DNA of 41,761 bases from Nitrospira sp. (GCA_023248215.1 JAHFEW010000015.1:1-41761), one strand, 5' to 3'. Shown: positions 14,092-23,394, counted from the stretch's first letter. The notes: a model not told the origin generated them from the letters alone. Numbers and translations: made by a program.

Positions 14092-16740
14092 ATGTCGCTG
14101 ATACCTTCGTCCTTGGTCGCGGTCCTCGTTCGTCTTGGATGGGCCCATGTGTCTGCGCATCCTGGTCGAACCCTGCTCACGATTGTCGGGGTCGGATTGG
14201 GGGTTGCGGCAACGATTGCCGTCCAAACCGCCAATGTGGATGTCCTGCGCTCCTTCGAGGAGTCGGTCTTGACGGTAGCAGGTCCCGTCACACTGGAGGT
14301 GTCGGCGGGAGAGGCAGGGATGGATGAGCGTCTGATCGCCGCGGTGCGGGATGTTGCCGGAGTGGAATCGGCCCGTCCGGTGGTGGAAGTCGGCGTTCGC
14401 GAGGCTGAAGGTGCCGGCCGCTCGTTCCTTGTTCTTGGGGTGGACATACTGGATGAATTGAACTCGATTCGAGGCCGTATCCCTGCCACGCTCGATGTGC
14501 TGCAACGCCCCGGGGAGGAGGAAGGGCTGGAGGGGCTACTGGCCTCTAACGGCCTTTTGGTGGGCCAGGCCCTTGCGGCGGATTTAGCCGTGAGACCTCA
14601 GAGCGTTCTCCCCCTTGAGGTCGGCGGTCGTGAAGTCTCCGTCTTGATCACGGCAATCATGAATCGCCAACCGGGCCCTCCATCGATATGGGACCGCTTG
14701 GCCGTCATGGATATTGCTGCTGCGCAACGGACGTTCGGCCTCGGCGCGCGCCTGGATCGCATCGATGTCGTTACGTATCCCTCGTCCTCAGTCGAGCAGG
14801 TGGCGGAGGCGATACAACGAGTTCTGCCTCCGGCTGTCACGGTACGCCGTCCGGTTCAACGCAGCCGGCAGGTCGAATCCATGGTCGGCGCCTTTCAATT
14901 GAATTTATCCGTCTTGAGCATGGTGGGGCTGCTGGTCGGGATATTTTTGATCTACAACACCGTGTCCTTTACAGTGACGCAAAGACGGAGGGAGGTGGGG
15001 ATTCTGCGCGCGATCGGGATGTCCGAGCCCATGGTCGTCGGTCTCTTTCTCGCAGAGGCCGGGCTGTTCGGTCTGGCCGGAGGGGTCGTAGGCGGCGGGC
15101 TTGGGCTCGTACTGGGGAATGTGCTTGTCGGCTTGGTTGGCCGCACAATTCATGATCTTTACGTACCGCTGGCGGACATGCCGAAGGCCTTCGGTTTCCC
15201 GCCTGGATCTGGCAGGTTGTTGGTTGAGGCGGTTGTGATCGGAAGTGGGGTGTCCATGCTAGGGGCGCTGGGTCCCAGTTTGGATGCTGGTCGCACCATT
15301 GTGGTCGCGGCCCTTGCTCCCGGAGAATACGATGTCGCACAGCGGGTGCGTGCCGCTCCGCTCGGCATCGCGGGGGGAATCTTGCTGGTGATCGCCCTGG
15401 GATGTGCCTTCGCCGAACCTATCGGCGGGGTGCCGGTCTTCGGGTATCTGGCGACCTTCTGCGTGCTCGCCGGGTTATCCTGCCTGGTGCCCATTCTCAT
15501 ACGGCAGGTCTGTCGCACGCGAGAGTTGGGAACGGCTTCTCACTCGCCTTCGTTGGGAGGCGCCATCCGCCACATTGCGCGGGAGCAAACCACGAGGGGA
15601 ATGGGGCGCAATGCGGTCACAGTGTCTGCCTTTCTGGTCGGGGTGGCCATCATGGTCGGGGTCATGATGATGATTCGGAGCTTTCGCGACACGGTCGAGA
15701 TCTGGATCGATCAGACCGTGATGGCGGATTTCATCGTGGCTCCGGCCGGATGGCCCCATGTCAGCGGTGGCGGGACGGTGAATCACACCCTTCCTGCCGT
15801 CTGGAGGACTAAATTGGCCGGCGCAGAGCATGTGTCGGCGGTCGATGCTTACCGCGATGTTCGCATCGAGCTGCAGGGACGGCCGGTCGCACTGGTTTCG
15901 AGAGATCTGGCGCTCCATGCCGCACGGAGTCGCTACCTCTTCCTGGAAGGTGAATCGGCGGCTATCCTGGCTCGCGCCGCAGCCGGGGAAGGGGCCGTTC
16001 TTTCGGAGGTGTTGGCTAATCACCTGCATGTGACGAGGGGGAGCCAACTGTCCGTGATGACGCCATCGGGGGAGAAATCGGTGACCGTCCTGGGAGTATT
16101 TTTCGACTATGCGACAGACGGGGGGAAGGTCGTCATCGACCGGTCGTTGTTTCAACGATGGTGGAACGATGATGGTGTCACGCTGTTTCCCGTCTATGCC
16201 ACATCCGGCATCGATCTGGAACAGGTTCGGCTCGCCATCCTTGAAAGCTTGGCGCACGAGACAGAGGGGCTCACTTCCACGACGGTGCTGACCAATGCGG
16301 AATTACGACAGGAGATTCTGCGTATTTTCGACCGCACCTTCACGCTGACCTATGTGCTGGAGGCCATTGCAGTGATCATTGCCATGCTGGGGATTATCAA
16401 CACGTTGGTCACCTCCGTTGTGGAACGGCGTCGTGAGTTGGCCACACTCCAAGCACTCGGGAGCAGCCGGGGGCAAATTACGGCGCTGATCCTGTGGGAG
16501 GCCGGGTATCTCGGACTGCTAGGGACAGCGATGGGATTGTTCGGAGGGCTCGCTCTCGCGTGGATCCTCATCAGGGTCATCAACCGGCAGTCGTTCGGCT
16601 GGACGATCCAGATCTCGTGGCCGCTTGGCCTCATGGCCGAAGTTGCAGCCATGGCCTTGGTGGCATCGCTCCTAGCCGGGCTCTGGCCGGCCCGTTGGGC
16701 TGCCAAGCAACCGCTGGTAGAAGGATTGCGTTACGAATGA
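14092..16740 (+). CDS. Large ABC transporter permease with two FtsX domains
   Basis: An 882-aa inner-membrane permease with the double-FtsX layout (LolC/E-type halves fused, as in AttF/YbbP-like proteins). After an N-terminal helix (LLTIVGVGLGVAATIAVQTA) and a periplasmic domain comes a first FtsX triad with VSFTVTQRRREVGILRAIGMS. A second periplasmic domain begins after GVAIMVGVMMMIRSF, and the chain ends with a second triad with NTLVTSVVERRRELATLQALG and LVEGLRYE. ATG at 14092 is the likely start; the Shine-Dalgarno is weak. Its ATPase is probably that at 11640. Substrate unknown; a lipoprotein or lipid is plausible for this class. It overlaps the convergent bioB end by ten bases. Confidence 0.9.
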   Translation: MSLIPSSLVAVLVRLGWAHVSAHPGRTLLTIVGVGLGVAATIAVQTANVDVLRSFEESVLTVAGPVTLEVSAGEAGMDERLIAAVRDVAGVESARPVVEVGVREAEGAGRSFLVLGVDILDELNSIRGRIPATLDVLQRPGEEEGLEGLLASNGLLVGQALAADLAVRPQSVLPLEVGGREVSVLITAIMNRQPGPPSIWDRLAVMDIAAAQRTFGLGARLDRIDVVTYPSSSVEQVAEAIQRVLPPAVTVRRPVQRSRQVESMVGAFQLNLSVLSMVGLLVGIFLIYNTVSFTVTQRRREVGILRAIGMSEPMVVGLFLAEAGLFGLAGGVVGGGLGLVLGNVLVGLVGRTIHDLYVPLADMPKAFGFPPGSGRLLVEAVVIGSGVSMLGALGPSLDAGRTIVVAALAPGEYDVAQRVRAAPLGIAGGILLVIALGCAFAEPIGGVPVFGYLATFCVLAGLSCLVPILIRQVCRTRELGTASHSPSLGGAIRHIAREQTTRGMGRNAVTVSAFLVGVAIMVGVMMMIRSFRDTVEIWIDQTVMADFIVAPAGWPHVSGGGTVNHTLPAVWRTKLAGAEHVSAVDAYRDVRIELQGRPVALVSRDLALHAARSRYLFLEGESAAILARAAAGEGAVLSEVLANHLHVTRGSQLSVMTPSGEKSVTVLGVFFDYATDGGKVVIDRSLFQRWWNDDGVTLFPVYATSGIDLEQVRLAILESLAHETEGLTSTTVLTNAELRQEILRIFDRTFTLTYVLEAIAVIIAMLGIINTLVTSVVERRRELATLQALGSSRGQITALILWEAGYLGLLGTAMGLFGGLALAWILIRVINRQSFGWTIQISWPLGLMAEVAAMALVASLLAGLWPARWAAKQPLVEGLRYE

Positions 16741-17765
16741 AGACCGACGGCTGGTGGAGACGTGTGCGCTGATCCCTGTTCGATGGGAAGTGCATCGACC
16801 TGAATGTCGAAGCCAAGGTCCTCGATCATTCGCCATACTTCCGCCGCAGGCTGGCCCGGCGTAGTGAGATAGCCGTTCACAAACACCGAATCCGCCGGAT
16901 AGAGCGCCAGCGGCTGCAGGCTGCGCAGATTGTGCTCCCGCCCACCGGCGATACGAATCTCCGTCCGCGGATGCAGGAAGCGGAAGAGGCAGAGGGCCTT
17001 CAGGCACCGTTGCGGCGTGAGGGGGGCGCAGTGTTCTAACGGCGTGCCGGACGCCGGATGGAAGGTGTTGATGGGAATCGAGTCCGGTTTGACTTCACGG
17101 AGCGCCAAGGCCAGATCGATCAAGTCCTCATCGCTTTCCCCCATGCCGACGATGCCACCCGAACAGATTTCGAGCCCGGCGGTTCGTGCATGCCGAATCG
17201 TGGCCAGCCGGTCCTGAAAGGTGTGCGTGGTGCAGATCGAGGGATGATAGGCCTCGCTGGTGTTCAAGTTGTGATTGATCCGGTCGACGCCGGCGGCTTT
17301 TAGGTCTTTCGCTTGGCGTTCGTTGAGGAGTCCCAGAGAACAGCAGATCTGAATCGGGACTTCCTGCTTGATGGACCGCACGGCGGAGGCGATGTCGGCG
17401 ATCTCCCGATCCAACGGGCTGCGCCCGCTGATGACGATGCAGTACCGTTGCGCCTTGGCGGCGGCGGCGCGGCGCGCGCCGGTCACCATTTGGTCTTGAG
17501 GGAGCAGTCCGTAGCGCTCAATTGGGGCCGTCGAGACGGCGGATTGCGAACAGTAGCCGCAGTCTTCCTGGCAGGCGCCGCTCTTGGCGTTCAACAGCAT
17601 TTGCAGGCGAACCGTTTTACCGAAGTGGCGTTCCCGGACTTTGAAGGCGGCCTGTAAGAGTTCGAGCAGGCGGGAGTCCGGTGTTTGCAATACGGCGAGG
17701 CTTTCCTCTCGGGTGAGCAATTCATCCCGCAAAGCCTTGTCGGCCAGGATTGTGAAGTCAGTCAT
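16731..17765 (-). CDS. bioB: Biotin synthase
   Basis: Radical SAM enzyme that inserts sulphur into dethiobiotin in the last step of biotin synthesis. The product has 344 aa. The radical SAM cysteines C65, C69 and C72 sit in GACQEDCGYCSQSA; other family boxes are CSLGLLNERQAKDLKAAGVDRINHNLNT, SGGIVGMGE, INTFHPASGTPLE and IRIAGGREHNLRSLQPLAL. The ATG at 17765 has GAGGAG nine bases upstream. No other bio genes are in the window. Its last ten bases overlap the end of the opposing permease gene. Confidence 0.97.
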   Translation of the reverse strand: MTDFTILADKALRDELLTREESLAVLQTPDSRLLELLQAAFKVRERHFGKTVRLQMLLNAKSGACQEDCGYCSQSAVSTAPIERYGLLPQDQMVTGARRAAAAKAQRYCIVISGRSPLDREIADIASAVRSIKQEVPIQICCSLGLLNERQAKDLKAAGVDRINHNLNTSEAYHPSICTTHTFQDRLATIRHARTAGLEICSGGIVGMGESDEDLIDLALALREVKPDSIPINTFHPASGTPLEHCAPLTPQRCLKALCLFRFLHPRTEIRIAGGREHNLRSLQPLALYPADSVFVNGYLTTPGQPAAEVWRMIEDLGFDIQVDALPIEQGSAHTSPPAVGLHS

Positions 17766-17842
17766 GCACGCTACTCCTCGAAAAGACCGGTCGAACCTCG
17801 CCACCCGCTTCGTGTTTCCGTGGGCAAGAGGCCGCGTCTGTG

Positions 17843-17868
17843 AAAAGAAAAAAGGGCGGGGAAACCCT
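17843..17868 (-). terminator. Candidate terminator of the rplU-lapAB operon
   Basis: On the minus strand AGGG, a TTTCCCCG loop and CCCT are followed by TTTTTTCTTTT. The stem is only four base pairs and begins in the TPR gene stop codon, but the T-tract is good. bioB starts about 80 bases further on. Confidence 0.4.
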
Positions 17869-19267
17869 ACACGGTTTCAAATGGAGATGCAATGCCTTGA
17901 TAAGGGACGACCGGGATTCGTGAGCTCTGGCCGTCTTGATCGGTATCGGATTTGTTGGCATCGCGCCAGGGGAGTGCGACATAGGTGTTCCAGCGTCCGC
18001 ATCGTCGGCAGCGACCCGACCACTCGGCTAATTCGTGGTGGCACTGGGTGCACTGATAGGGCACGACCACCCGTTTCTTGAAGCCAAGGGCTTTCTTGAG
18101 TTCCCCCACGGCCTCGTCCATGTGCTGCTTGCGAAGGTACAGGTTGGCCATGATCTTATGGTAGTCGACGAGCTGCTCCTGCGTTCCGTCGAGGGTCGAG
18201 AGCACGTCATAGGCTTCATCGACCATTTCAAGCCGATAATACAGCTTCCCGAGGTAGAACTGGATCACGGTGTTGTGGGGGTCTTGCTGGAGCGCCTCTT
18301 GGTAGGCACGGATGATTTCGTCGGGCTCTCCCAGTTCGAGAAAGAGTTCTTCCAATCGGTGAAGAATGATGACGCTGCGTGTTTTCGCATAGATCTTCTT
18401 GAGAATTTCAACCGCGTTCTTGGTCTTGCCCTCTCGCACCAGGATCTCCCCAATGCCGATGTAGGCCGGCAAGAAGGTGCGATCTTTTTTGATCGCGCCC
18501 CGGAAATAGCGACGAGCCTTGTCGGGGTGCCCGCGCTCCAGGAGTTGCCGTCCGACTTCGTACATACAGCCGAGTAGGAGATTGGCCTCGGCCCGCCGTT
18601 CGCTTTCAGGTAAGTTGGCTTTGACCATCCGGTGTTGGATTTCGAGCGCATCGCTCCATTTTTCAAGTCGGATCTGGAGGTCGCGTTTGCGGATCAAGGC
18701 CATCAAGTTATCCGGCTCAATGCGAAGAATATCTTGAAGCGTCTGGAGTGCCTCCTCATACCGACGGGCGCCCTCTAGGTCTTTCGCCAATTCGAGCAGG
18801 ACTTCCACGTTGCGTTCTTCGATGCGGTGGGCTTGCTGGTGGAGGCGAATGGCCTCGGTAAAGTTGCTTTCCGACCGATAAATGTTGCCGAGCCACAGCA
18901 GTGAATCCGTTCGGTTGGGATCGATGACGAGGGCGCGTTCAAACAGGCTGACCGCATCTGCGGTCCGCTTGGACATGAAGGCGTGCGTCCCGTCCCGGTG
19001 GAGGGCATCGACCTTTTCCTTGCGTCGTACCAGGCGATTGGTGCGCCAATTCATGAAGACATGGGAGGTTTCTTTGATCGTGACGATGAGGGCTACCAGC
19101 GTGGCTCCCAGGGCCATCGCGAACAATACCAATGACACGGGGCTCAGTTCGAACAGCGCGTCCGGGCTGGTTCGAATCGTAATCGTACCGGGGTTGAGTT
19201 CGCGAAAATAACTGTAGAGAAAAATGCCGACGCTGACGAGAAAGATCGTGGAGAGGAGCCGAAACAT
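17867..19267 (-). CDS. TPR protein with LapA-like membrane part and LapB-like rubredoxin metal site
   Basis: A 466-aa inner-membrane protein. Two hydrophobic segments (about residues 3-21 and 44-65, separated by a short periplasmic loop) resemble the LapA layout. About eight tetratricopeptide repeats follow, e.g. ALVIDPNRTDSLLWLGNIYRSE and ILRIEPDNLMALIRKRDL. Near the C-terminus is a rubredoxin-type site CTQCHHEL...CRRCGRW, as in LapB/YciM. In E. coli LapB regulates LpxC turnover and so lipopolysaccharide synthesis, with LapA encoded just before it. Here both parts appear in one chain. It starts one base after the rsfS stop. Confidence 0.85.
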   Translation of the reverse strand: MFRLLSTIFLVSVGIFLYSYFRELNPGTITIRTSPDALFELSPVSLVLFAMALGATLVALIVTIKETSHVFMNWRTNRLVRRKEKVDALHRDGTHAFMSKRTADAVSLFERALVIDPNRTDSLLWLGNIYRSESNFTEAIRLHQQAHRIEERNVEVLLELAKDLEGARRYEEALQTLQDILRIEPDNLMALIRKRDLQIRLEKWSDALEIQHRMVKANLPESERRAEANLLLGCMYEVGRQLLERGHPDKARRYFRGAIKKDRTFLPAYIGIGEILVREGKTKNAVEILKKIYAKTRSVIILHRLEELFLELGEPDEIIRAYQEALQQDPHNTVIQFYLGKLYYRLEMVDEAYDVLSTLDGTQEQLVDYHKIMANLYLRKQHMDEAVGELKKALGFKKRVVVPYQCTQCHHELAEWSGRCRRCGRWNTYVALPWRDANKSDTDQDGQSSRIPVVPYQGIASPFETV

Positions 19268-19268
19268 G

Positions 19269-19691
19269 CTAGACCCGTTTCCGGGTGCGAGCCGGACGTA
19301 CCGTGGGTGGCGCTGGTCGGGCGGCTTTCAGTGCGCGCTCTTCCGGCAACCGGACCTGCCCTGCGTCGCTCCACAGTCGTTCGAGGGCGTAGTGTTCGCG
19401 AATATCCTTCTGGAAGATGTGAACGATGACGTCACCAAAGTCCATGACGACCCACTTGGCTGACGACGCGCCTTCAATACTGAGTGGCGCGTGTCCTTGC
19501 GCAGTGAGAATGTCGCTCACGTGGTCGGCGATCGCTCGTGCTTGACGTTCCGATTCCCCGGAGCCGATGACCAGGTAGTCGGCGATAGAGGTCAGTGTGG
19601 CGATATGCAGGATCAGGACATCGGTGGCCTTCTTGTCCAGGATGGCGCTTGCCACCGCGAGAGCTTTGGCCTTTGCTTCAGGTACGATCAC
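19269..19691 (-). CDS. rsfS: Ribosomal silencing factor RsfS
   Basis: A 140-aa RsfS/Iojap protein that binds ribosomal protein L14 and blocks subunit joining when nutrients are scarce. Family motifs are KKATDVLILHI, DYLVIGSGESERQARAIADHV, SSAKWVVMDFGDVIVHIF and YALERLWSD. The C-terminal 25 residues are a basic Pro/Ala/Arg-rich extension beyond the usual end. Start GTG at 19691 with GGGAGG just upstream; it overlaps nadD by 14 bases. nadD-rsfS linkage is common in bacteria. Confidence 0.95.
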   Translation of the reverse strand: MIVPEAKAKALAVASAILDKKATDVLILHIATLTSIADYLVIGSGESERQARAIADHVSDILTAQGHAPLSIEGASSAKWVVMDFGDVIVHIFQKDIREHYALERLWSDAGQVRLPEERALKAARPAPPTVRPARTRKRV

Positions 19692-20358
19692 TGTCCTCCC
19701 TGTATAACCCCTCGCGAAGTATATAGGATTCGACAGGGGGGGGCAACAGATTTACCAGGGGTTGGCCCTCTTGTACGCGTCTTCTGATTTCCGAGGCGGA
19801 GACGTCGCAAGGAGGCAGTCGCAGGAAGGTCAATGTTCGGCCCTGCGCGAGGACCACGTCCGCCCGTTCCTGTTGAGCAGCATCCAATGCGATCAAGGTC
19901 TCCTCCCGAATGGAATGAAAGAGCGGGATCGACGCCACGGCTCGAAAACTGACGGAAGGCCGCGAAAACACCACGAACCGGCAGCTTCTGAGCAACGTCT
20001 CGGCATCTTTCCACGAGGGCAGGTCCAGAAAGGCATCCAGCCCGATGATGAAAAATAAAGTGCTCTCGGGCCCGTATTCTTGCTGAATCGCACGGACGGT
20101 ATCGATTGAATAGGATTTACCAGGTCGGCGGATTTCCATGTCCGTGAGGGCGAATCCCGGCATGTCCTGAATGGCGAGCTCGACCATTCGATAGCGGTGC
20201 TGGGCGGTGGCCAGCGCGCCGAGTTGTTTATGTGGAGGATCACCTGTCGGGATGAACAGGATGCGGTCTAGTTGGAGGAGCTGCTGGGCGGAGTGGGCGA
20301 TCGAGAGATGACACCGGTGGATCGGATTAAAGCTGCCGCCCAAGAGTCCCAGACGCAT
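19678..20358 (-). CDS. nadD: Nicotinate-nucleotide adenylyltransferase
   Basis: Makes deamido-NAD from nicotinate mononucleotide and ATP. The 226-aa product starts with LGLLGGSFNPIHRCHL, the nucleotidyltransferase box with the HxxH-type motif, and continues with FIPTGDPPHK and FIIGLDAFLDLPSWKDAETLL. The C-terminal SASEIRRRVQEG matches the family's SSTxIR element. The gene sits 110 bases after proB and overlaps rsfS; the gap 20359-20468 shows no clear signal. Confidence 0.96.
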   Translation of the reverse strand: MRLGLLGGSFNPIHRCHLSIAHSAQQLLQLDRILFIPTGDPPHKQLGALATAQHRYRMVELAIQDMPGFALTDMEIRRPGKSYSIDTVRAIQQEYGPESTLFFIIGLDAFLDLPSWKDAETLLRSCRFVVFSRPSVSFRAVASIPLFHSIREETLIALDAAQQERADVVLAQGRTLTFLRLPPCDVSASEIRRRVQEGQPLVNLLPPPVESYILREGLYREDSDRT

Positions 20359-20468
20359 GCGCAGAAGGCTCCCCGCAACAGGTCGGTGGTGATCGGCGGT
20401 TCCTCGCCGGACTCGGGTCTCCTCACCTCCCGTACTGAGCAGTCAGCATCGGGCGGGTGACGCGATGG

Positions 20469-21590
20469 TTAGAGGATTACCAAGTTGTCTCGGTGAATCA
20501 CTTCTTCATATTCCTGGAGCCCGGGAAGTTTTTGGATATCGACGGTCTTGAGTCCCTTGATGCGAGCCAGGATCTCGGAGGAGAAGTTGACAAGACCCTT
20601 GGCGCATTCCTTCCCGTCAGGGGCGACGCAGGTGACCGGGTCACCGGCTTCAAAGTGACCGGTACTATCGACGATGCCCGATGCCAAGAGGCTTTTTCCT
20701 TTTTGTACCAGGGCCTCGACGGCGCCCTGATCAAGCTGCACTTGGCCGCGGGGGCGCAGGGTGAAGGCGATCCAGTGTTTCCGGCTGGTCAGTCGTCGTT
20801 CGCGGGCGAGGAACAGGCTGCCGCCAGGTTTTCCAGAAAGCACCTCCGGAAGCAGCCGCGATTGTGTTCCATTGAGAATTAAGGTCGCCACCCCGTACTC
20901 ACCCACCTTCTTTGCCGCGCGCACCTTGGTGGCCATGCCACCGGTGCCTTCGAAAGTGGAGGACATGCCGGCCCGCCGTTCGATGTCTTCGGTGATGTCC
21001 TGGATCAGCGGAATCAGCGTGGCGGTGGAGTCCTTGCGGGGATCGGCGGTAAAGAGCCCGTCCACGTCGGACAGGATCACGAGCAGGTCCGCGTCCACCA
21101 GGTGCGCGACTTGGGCCGCGAGGGTATCGTTGTCCCCCACGCGGATTTCCTCCACCGCGACGGTATCGTTTTCGTTGATGATGGGAATCACACCGAACTT
21201 GATCAGTGTCGTGAGGGTGTGCCGTGCATTTAGGAACCGCCGGCGATCGGCCAAGTCTTCGTGCGTCAGGAGCACTTGCGCAACACGGAGATTCAAGCGC
21301 TCGAACGCCTTTTCGTAGGCCCACATCAGATGGCTTTGGCCCACCGCAGCGGCGGCTTGTTTCACCGGCAGGCTCTTGGGATATTCGCGCAGCCCAAGTT
21401 TCTTGATGCCGGACACCACCGCACCGGACGATACGACCAGCACTTCGCGGCCTTGCGCGCGTACGTCGGCAATCTCGCCGGCGAGCCGATCGATTCGTTC
21501 GGCGCTCAGGCCGGTTTCGCGCGACGCGACCAGGCTGCTCCCGATCTTAATGACGACGCGTTTCGCTTGTCTTAGGAGTTCATCTCGCAC
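20469..21590 (-). CDS. proB: Glutamate 5-kinase
   Basis: First enzyme of proline synthesis: phosphorylates glutamate. The 373-aa product has the amino acid kinase domain (KRVVIKIGSSLV, VSSGAVVSGIKKLGL, INENDTVAVEEI, DNDTLAAQVA, LSDVDGLFTADPR, GTGGMATKVRAAK) and a C-terminal PUA domain (about residues 280-373). Start GTG at 21590, 19 bases inside the end of obgE, with no strong Shine-Dalgarno, so translation may depend on coupling. proA is not in the window. Confidence 0.96.
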   Translation of the reverse strand: MRDELLRQAKRVVIKIGSSLVASRETGLSAERIDRLAGEIADVRAQGREVLVVSSGAVVSGIKKLGLREYPKSLPVKQAAAAVGQSHLMWAYEKAFERLNLRVAQVLLTHEDLADRRRFLNARHTLTTLIKFGVIPIINENDTVAVEEIRVGDNDTLAAQVAHLVDADLLVILSDVDGLFTADPRKDSTATLIPLIQDITEDIERRAGMSSTFEGTGGMATKVRAAKKVGEYGVATLILNGTQSRLLPEVLSGKPGGSLFLARERRLTSRKHWIAFTLRPRGQVQLDQGAVEALVQKGKSLLASGIVDSTGHFEAGDPVTCVAPDGKECAKGLVNFSSEILARIKGLKTVDIQKLPGLQEYEEVIHRDNLVIL

Positions 21591-22603
21591 GGGGTTTTCC
21601 GGAGAAGCTCCACCTGCTGGCCCATGTAGCGCACGCAGTCGTCCAGTCCCTCTCGCGTGGCTGCCGAAATCGCGAAAAATGGAATTTTATGTCGTTGGCA
21701 ATACTTCCGGAGCCGTTCGAGGCGCTCCCCCTCACCCTTGACGTCGAGTTTCGTGCCCAGCACGGCAAAAGGGCGGGCGGCAAGGGTTTCGTCATAGGCA
21801 GTGAGTTCGTGGCGCATGACCTCGAAACTCGTCACAGGGTCTTCGGTGATCCACTCGGAGATATCGATCACATGGATCAGCAGGCTGGTTCGTTCAATGT
21901 GGCGGAGAAACTGAAAACCCAGCCCCTTGCCTTCATGCGCTCCTTCGATCAGTCCAGGAATATCGGCGATGACGAAGGTCTGCGCCTCGTTCCATCGCAC
22001 GACCGCCAGGTTGGGGGTGAGTGTGGTAAAGGGGTAGTCGGCGATTTTTGGCCTTGCGGCTGAGACGGCGGCGATAAGGGTTGATTTGCCGGCGTTTGGA
22101 TAGCCCACTAATCCGACATCCGCGAGGAGTTTCAAATCGAGTCGGAGAAAGCGCTCCTCCCCGGGAGTGCCCGGTTCAAATTGCGTCGGGACGCGGTTGG
22201 TTGAGGTGGCGAATTGAGTGTTGCCTCTGCCTCCAAGGCCGCCCTTGGCGATGACGCAGCTCTCACCATCCACCGTGAGATCAGCCAGGAGTTCTTGGGT
22301 GGTGTCGTCAAACACCATGGTGCCGACTGGGACAGGAATACAGACATCGACGCCCCGACGCCCATGGCAATTGCTGCCTCCCCCCGGCTCGCCGTTCTCT
22401 GCCTCGTAATGTTTCTGGTAGCGAAGATCCAGCAGAGTGCTGAGCCGTGTGGTCGACCTCACGACGATGCTGCCGCCGTTCCCTCCGTCTCCGCCGTCTG
22501 GGCCGCCGCGCGGGACAAATTTTTCCCGGCGAAAGCTGCAAGCGCCATTGCCGCCTTGCCCGGCTTTCACAAGGATTTGGACTTGATCGACAAATGTAGA
22601 CAT
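21572..22603 (-). CDS. obgE: Obg-family GTPase
   Basis: Ribosome-associated GTPase for large-subunit maturation and stress control. The 343-aa product has the glycine-rich Obg fold (VKAGQGGNGACSFRREKF, GGPDGGDGGNGGS) and the G domain: G1 GYPNAGKST, G3 DIPGLIEGAHEGKGLG, G4 as GTKLD, G5 as SAATREG. It ends soon after the G domain, so the C-terminal OCT extension of some homologues is absent. ATG at 22603 has GGGGGA about eight bases upstream; the open frame continues upstream without similarity. Follows rpmA by 129 bases. Confidence 0.96.
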   Translation of the reverse strand: MSTFVDQVQILVKAGQGGNGACSFRREKFVPRGGPDGGDGGNGGSIVVRSTTRLSTLLDLRYQKHYEAENGEPGGGSNCHGRRGVDVCIPVPVGTMVFDDTTQELLADLTVDGESCVIAKGGLGGRGNTQFATSTNRVPTQFEPGTPGEERFLRLDLKLLADVGLVGYPNAGKSTLIAAVSAARPKIADYPFTTLTPNLAVVRWNEAQTFVIADIPGLIEGAHEGKGLGFQFLRHIERTSLLIHVIDISEWITEDPVTSFEVMRHELTAYDETLAARPFAVLGTKLDVKGEGERLERLRKYCQRHKIPFFAISAATREGLDDCVRYMGQQVELLRKTPCEMNS

Positions 22604-22732
22604 TACGGCAATCCCCCAGCCGGCGCGGTTATTCAGAGGCAGCAGTATATCGTATTCGCCGGTCCCTGGGGGAAGCTGTGGAAGCGAAAGGCACCTGGTC
22701 CGTGGGAACAAACGTGTGGACTGAGGAGGGGG

Positions 22733-22996
22733 TCAGGCCTTTGCTGTGATCGGATAAACACTAATCTTCTGCCGGCCGCGGCCACCTTCGAATTTCACCA
22801 CCCCGGTCACATAGGTAAATAGGGTATGGTCCCGGCCCAGGCCGACATTGAGCCCAGGGAAAAACTTCGTTCCCCGCTGGCGGACGATGATAGAACCGGC
22901 CTTGATCGTCTCTCCGCCGTAAGCCTTGACGCCGAGGTATTGTGGGTTACTGTCGCGGCCGTTCCTTGTCGAACCGCCGCCTTTGTTTGTTGCCAT
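22733..22996 (-). CDS. rpmA: 50S ribosomal protein L27
   Basis: An 87-aa ribosomal protein that starts [18 protein letters not shown] and contains [23 protein letters not shown], the classic L27 block whose N-terminus reaches the peptidyl transferase centre. There is no Firmicutes-type cleavable N-terminal extension. GGGGAG lies six bases before the ATG. It is 21 bases downstream of rplU in the usual rplU-rpmA-obg order. Confidence 0.98.
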   Translation of the reverse strand: MATNKGGGSTRNGRDSNPQYLGVKAYGGETIKAGSIIVRQRGTKFFPGLNVGLGRDHTLFTYVTGVVKFEGGRGRQKISVYPITAKA

Positions 22997-23017
22997 GGCA
23001 AACTCCCCTTCGAGTCG

Positions 23018-23332
23018 TTACTTCGTTTCGATCTCAGTGACCCGCAGCTGCGTAAAGCCTTGCCGGTGGCCTCTGGTTCGCCGATAATTTTTGCGACGGT
23101 GCTTCTTAAACACCGTGATAGATCTGGTGCGCCCTTGGCGGATGATCTCCGCCGTCACGCGCGCGCCGGCTACGACCGGTTGGCCCACAACCAGCCCGCT
23201 GTCTCCATGCAGCAGCCGGACTCGGTCGATCTGCACGGAATTCCCGACGTCGCCCGGAAGTGACTCCACCTGGAGCACCGTCCCCGCTTCCACTCGATAC
23301 TGTTTTCCGCCTGTCTCAATAATAGCGTACAT
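23018..23332 (-). CDS. rplU: 50S ribosomal protein L21
   Basis: A 104-aa ribosomal protein beginning MYAIIETGGKQYRVEAG, with the basic 23S-binding stretch VFKKHRRKNYRRTRGHRQ near the C-terminus. ATG at 23332 is supported by GAGGAG ten bases upstream; a longer frame upstream is not. It is the first gene of the minus-strand operon rplU-rpmA-obgE-proB-nadD-rsfS and probably the LapA/B fusion. Confidence 0.98.
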   Translation of the reverse strand: MYAIIETGGKQYRVEAGTVLQVESLPGDVGNSVQIDRVRLLHGDSGLVVGQPVVAGARVTAEIIRQGRTRSITVFKKHRRKNYRRTRGHRQGFTQLRVTEIETK

Positions 23333-23366
23333 GTGCGTCTTTCTCCTCGTCAGCAGAACGTGAGTG

Positions 23367-23394
23367 TCTATCACAGCCGTAAAGAGGGTGTCAA
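23367..23394 (-). promoter_or_regulatory. Candidate promoter of the rplU operon
   Basis: On the minus strand TTGACA (23394-23389), 16 bases, GATAGA (23372-23367) preceded by TGT, an extended -10 form. Leader to the rplU ATG is about 30 bases. Confidence 0.5.

Noticed and set aside
17766-17866. A small gene between bioB and the TPR gene
   Set aside because: The frames here have no ribosome site and the stretch holds a terminator-like T-tract and the bioB ribosome site.
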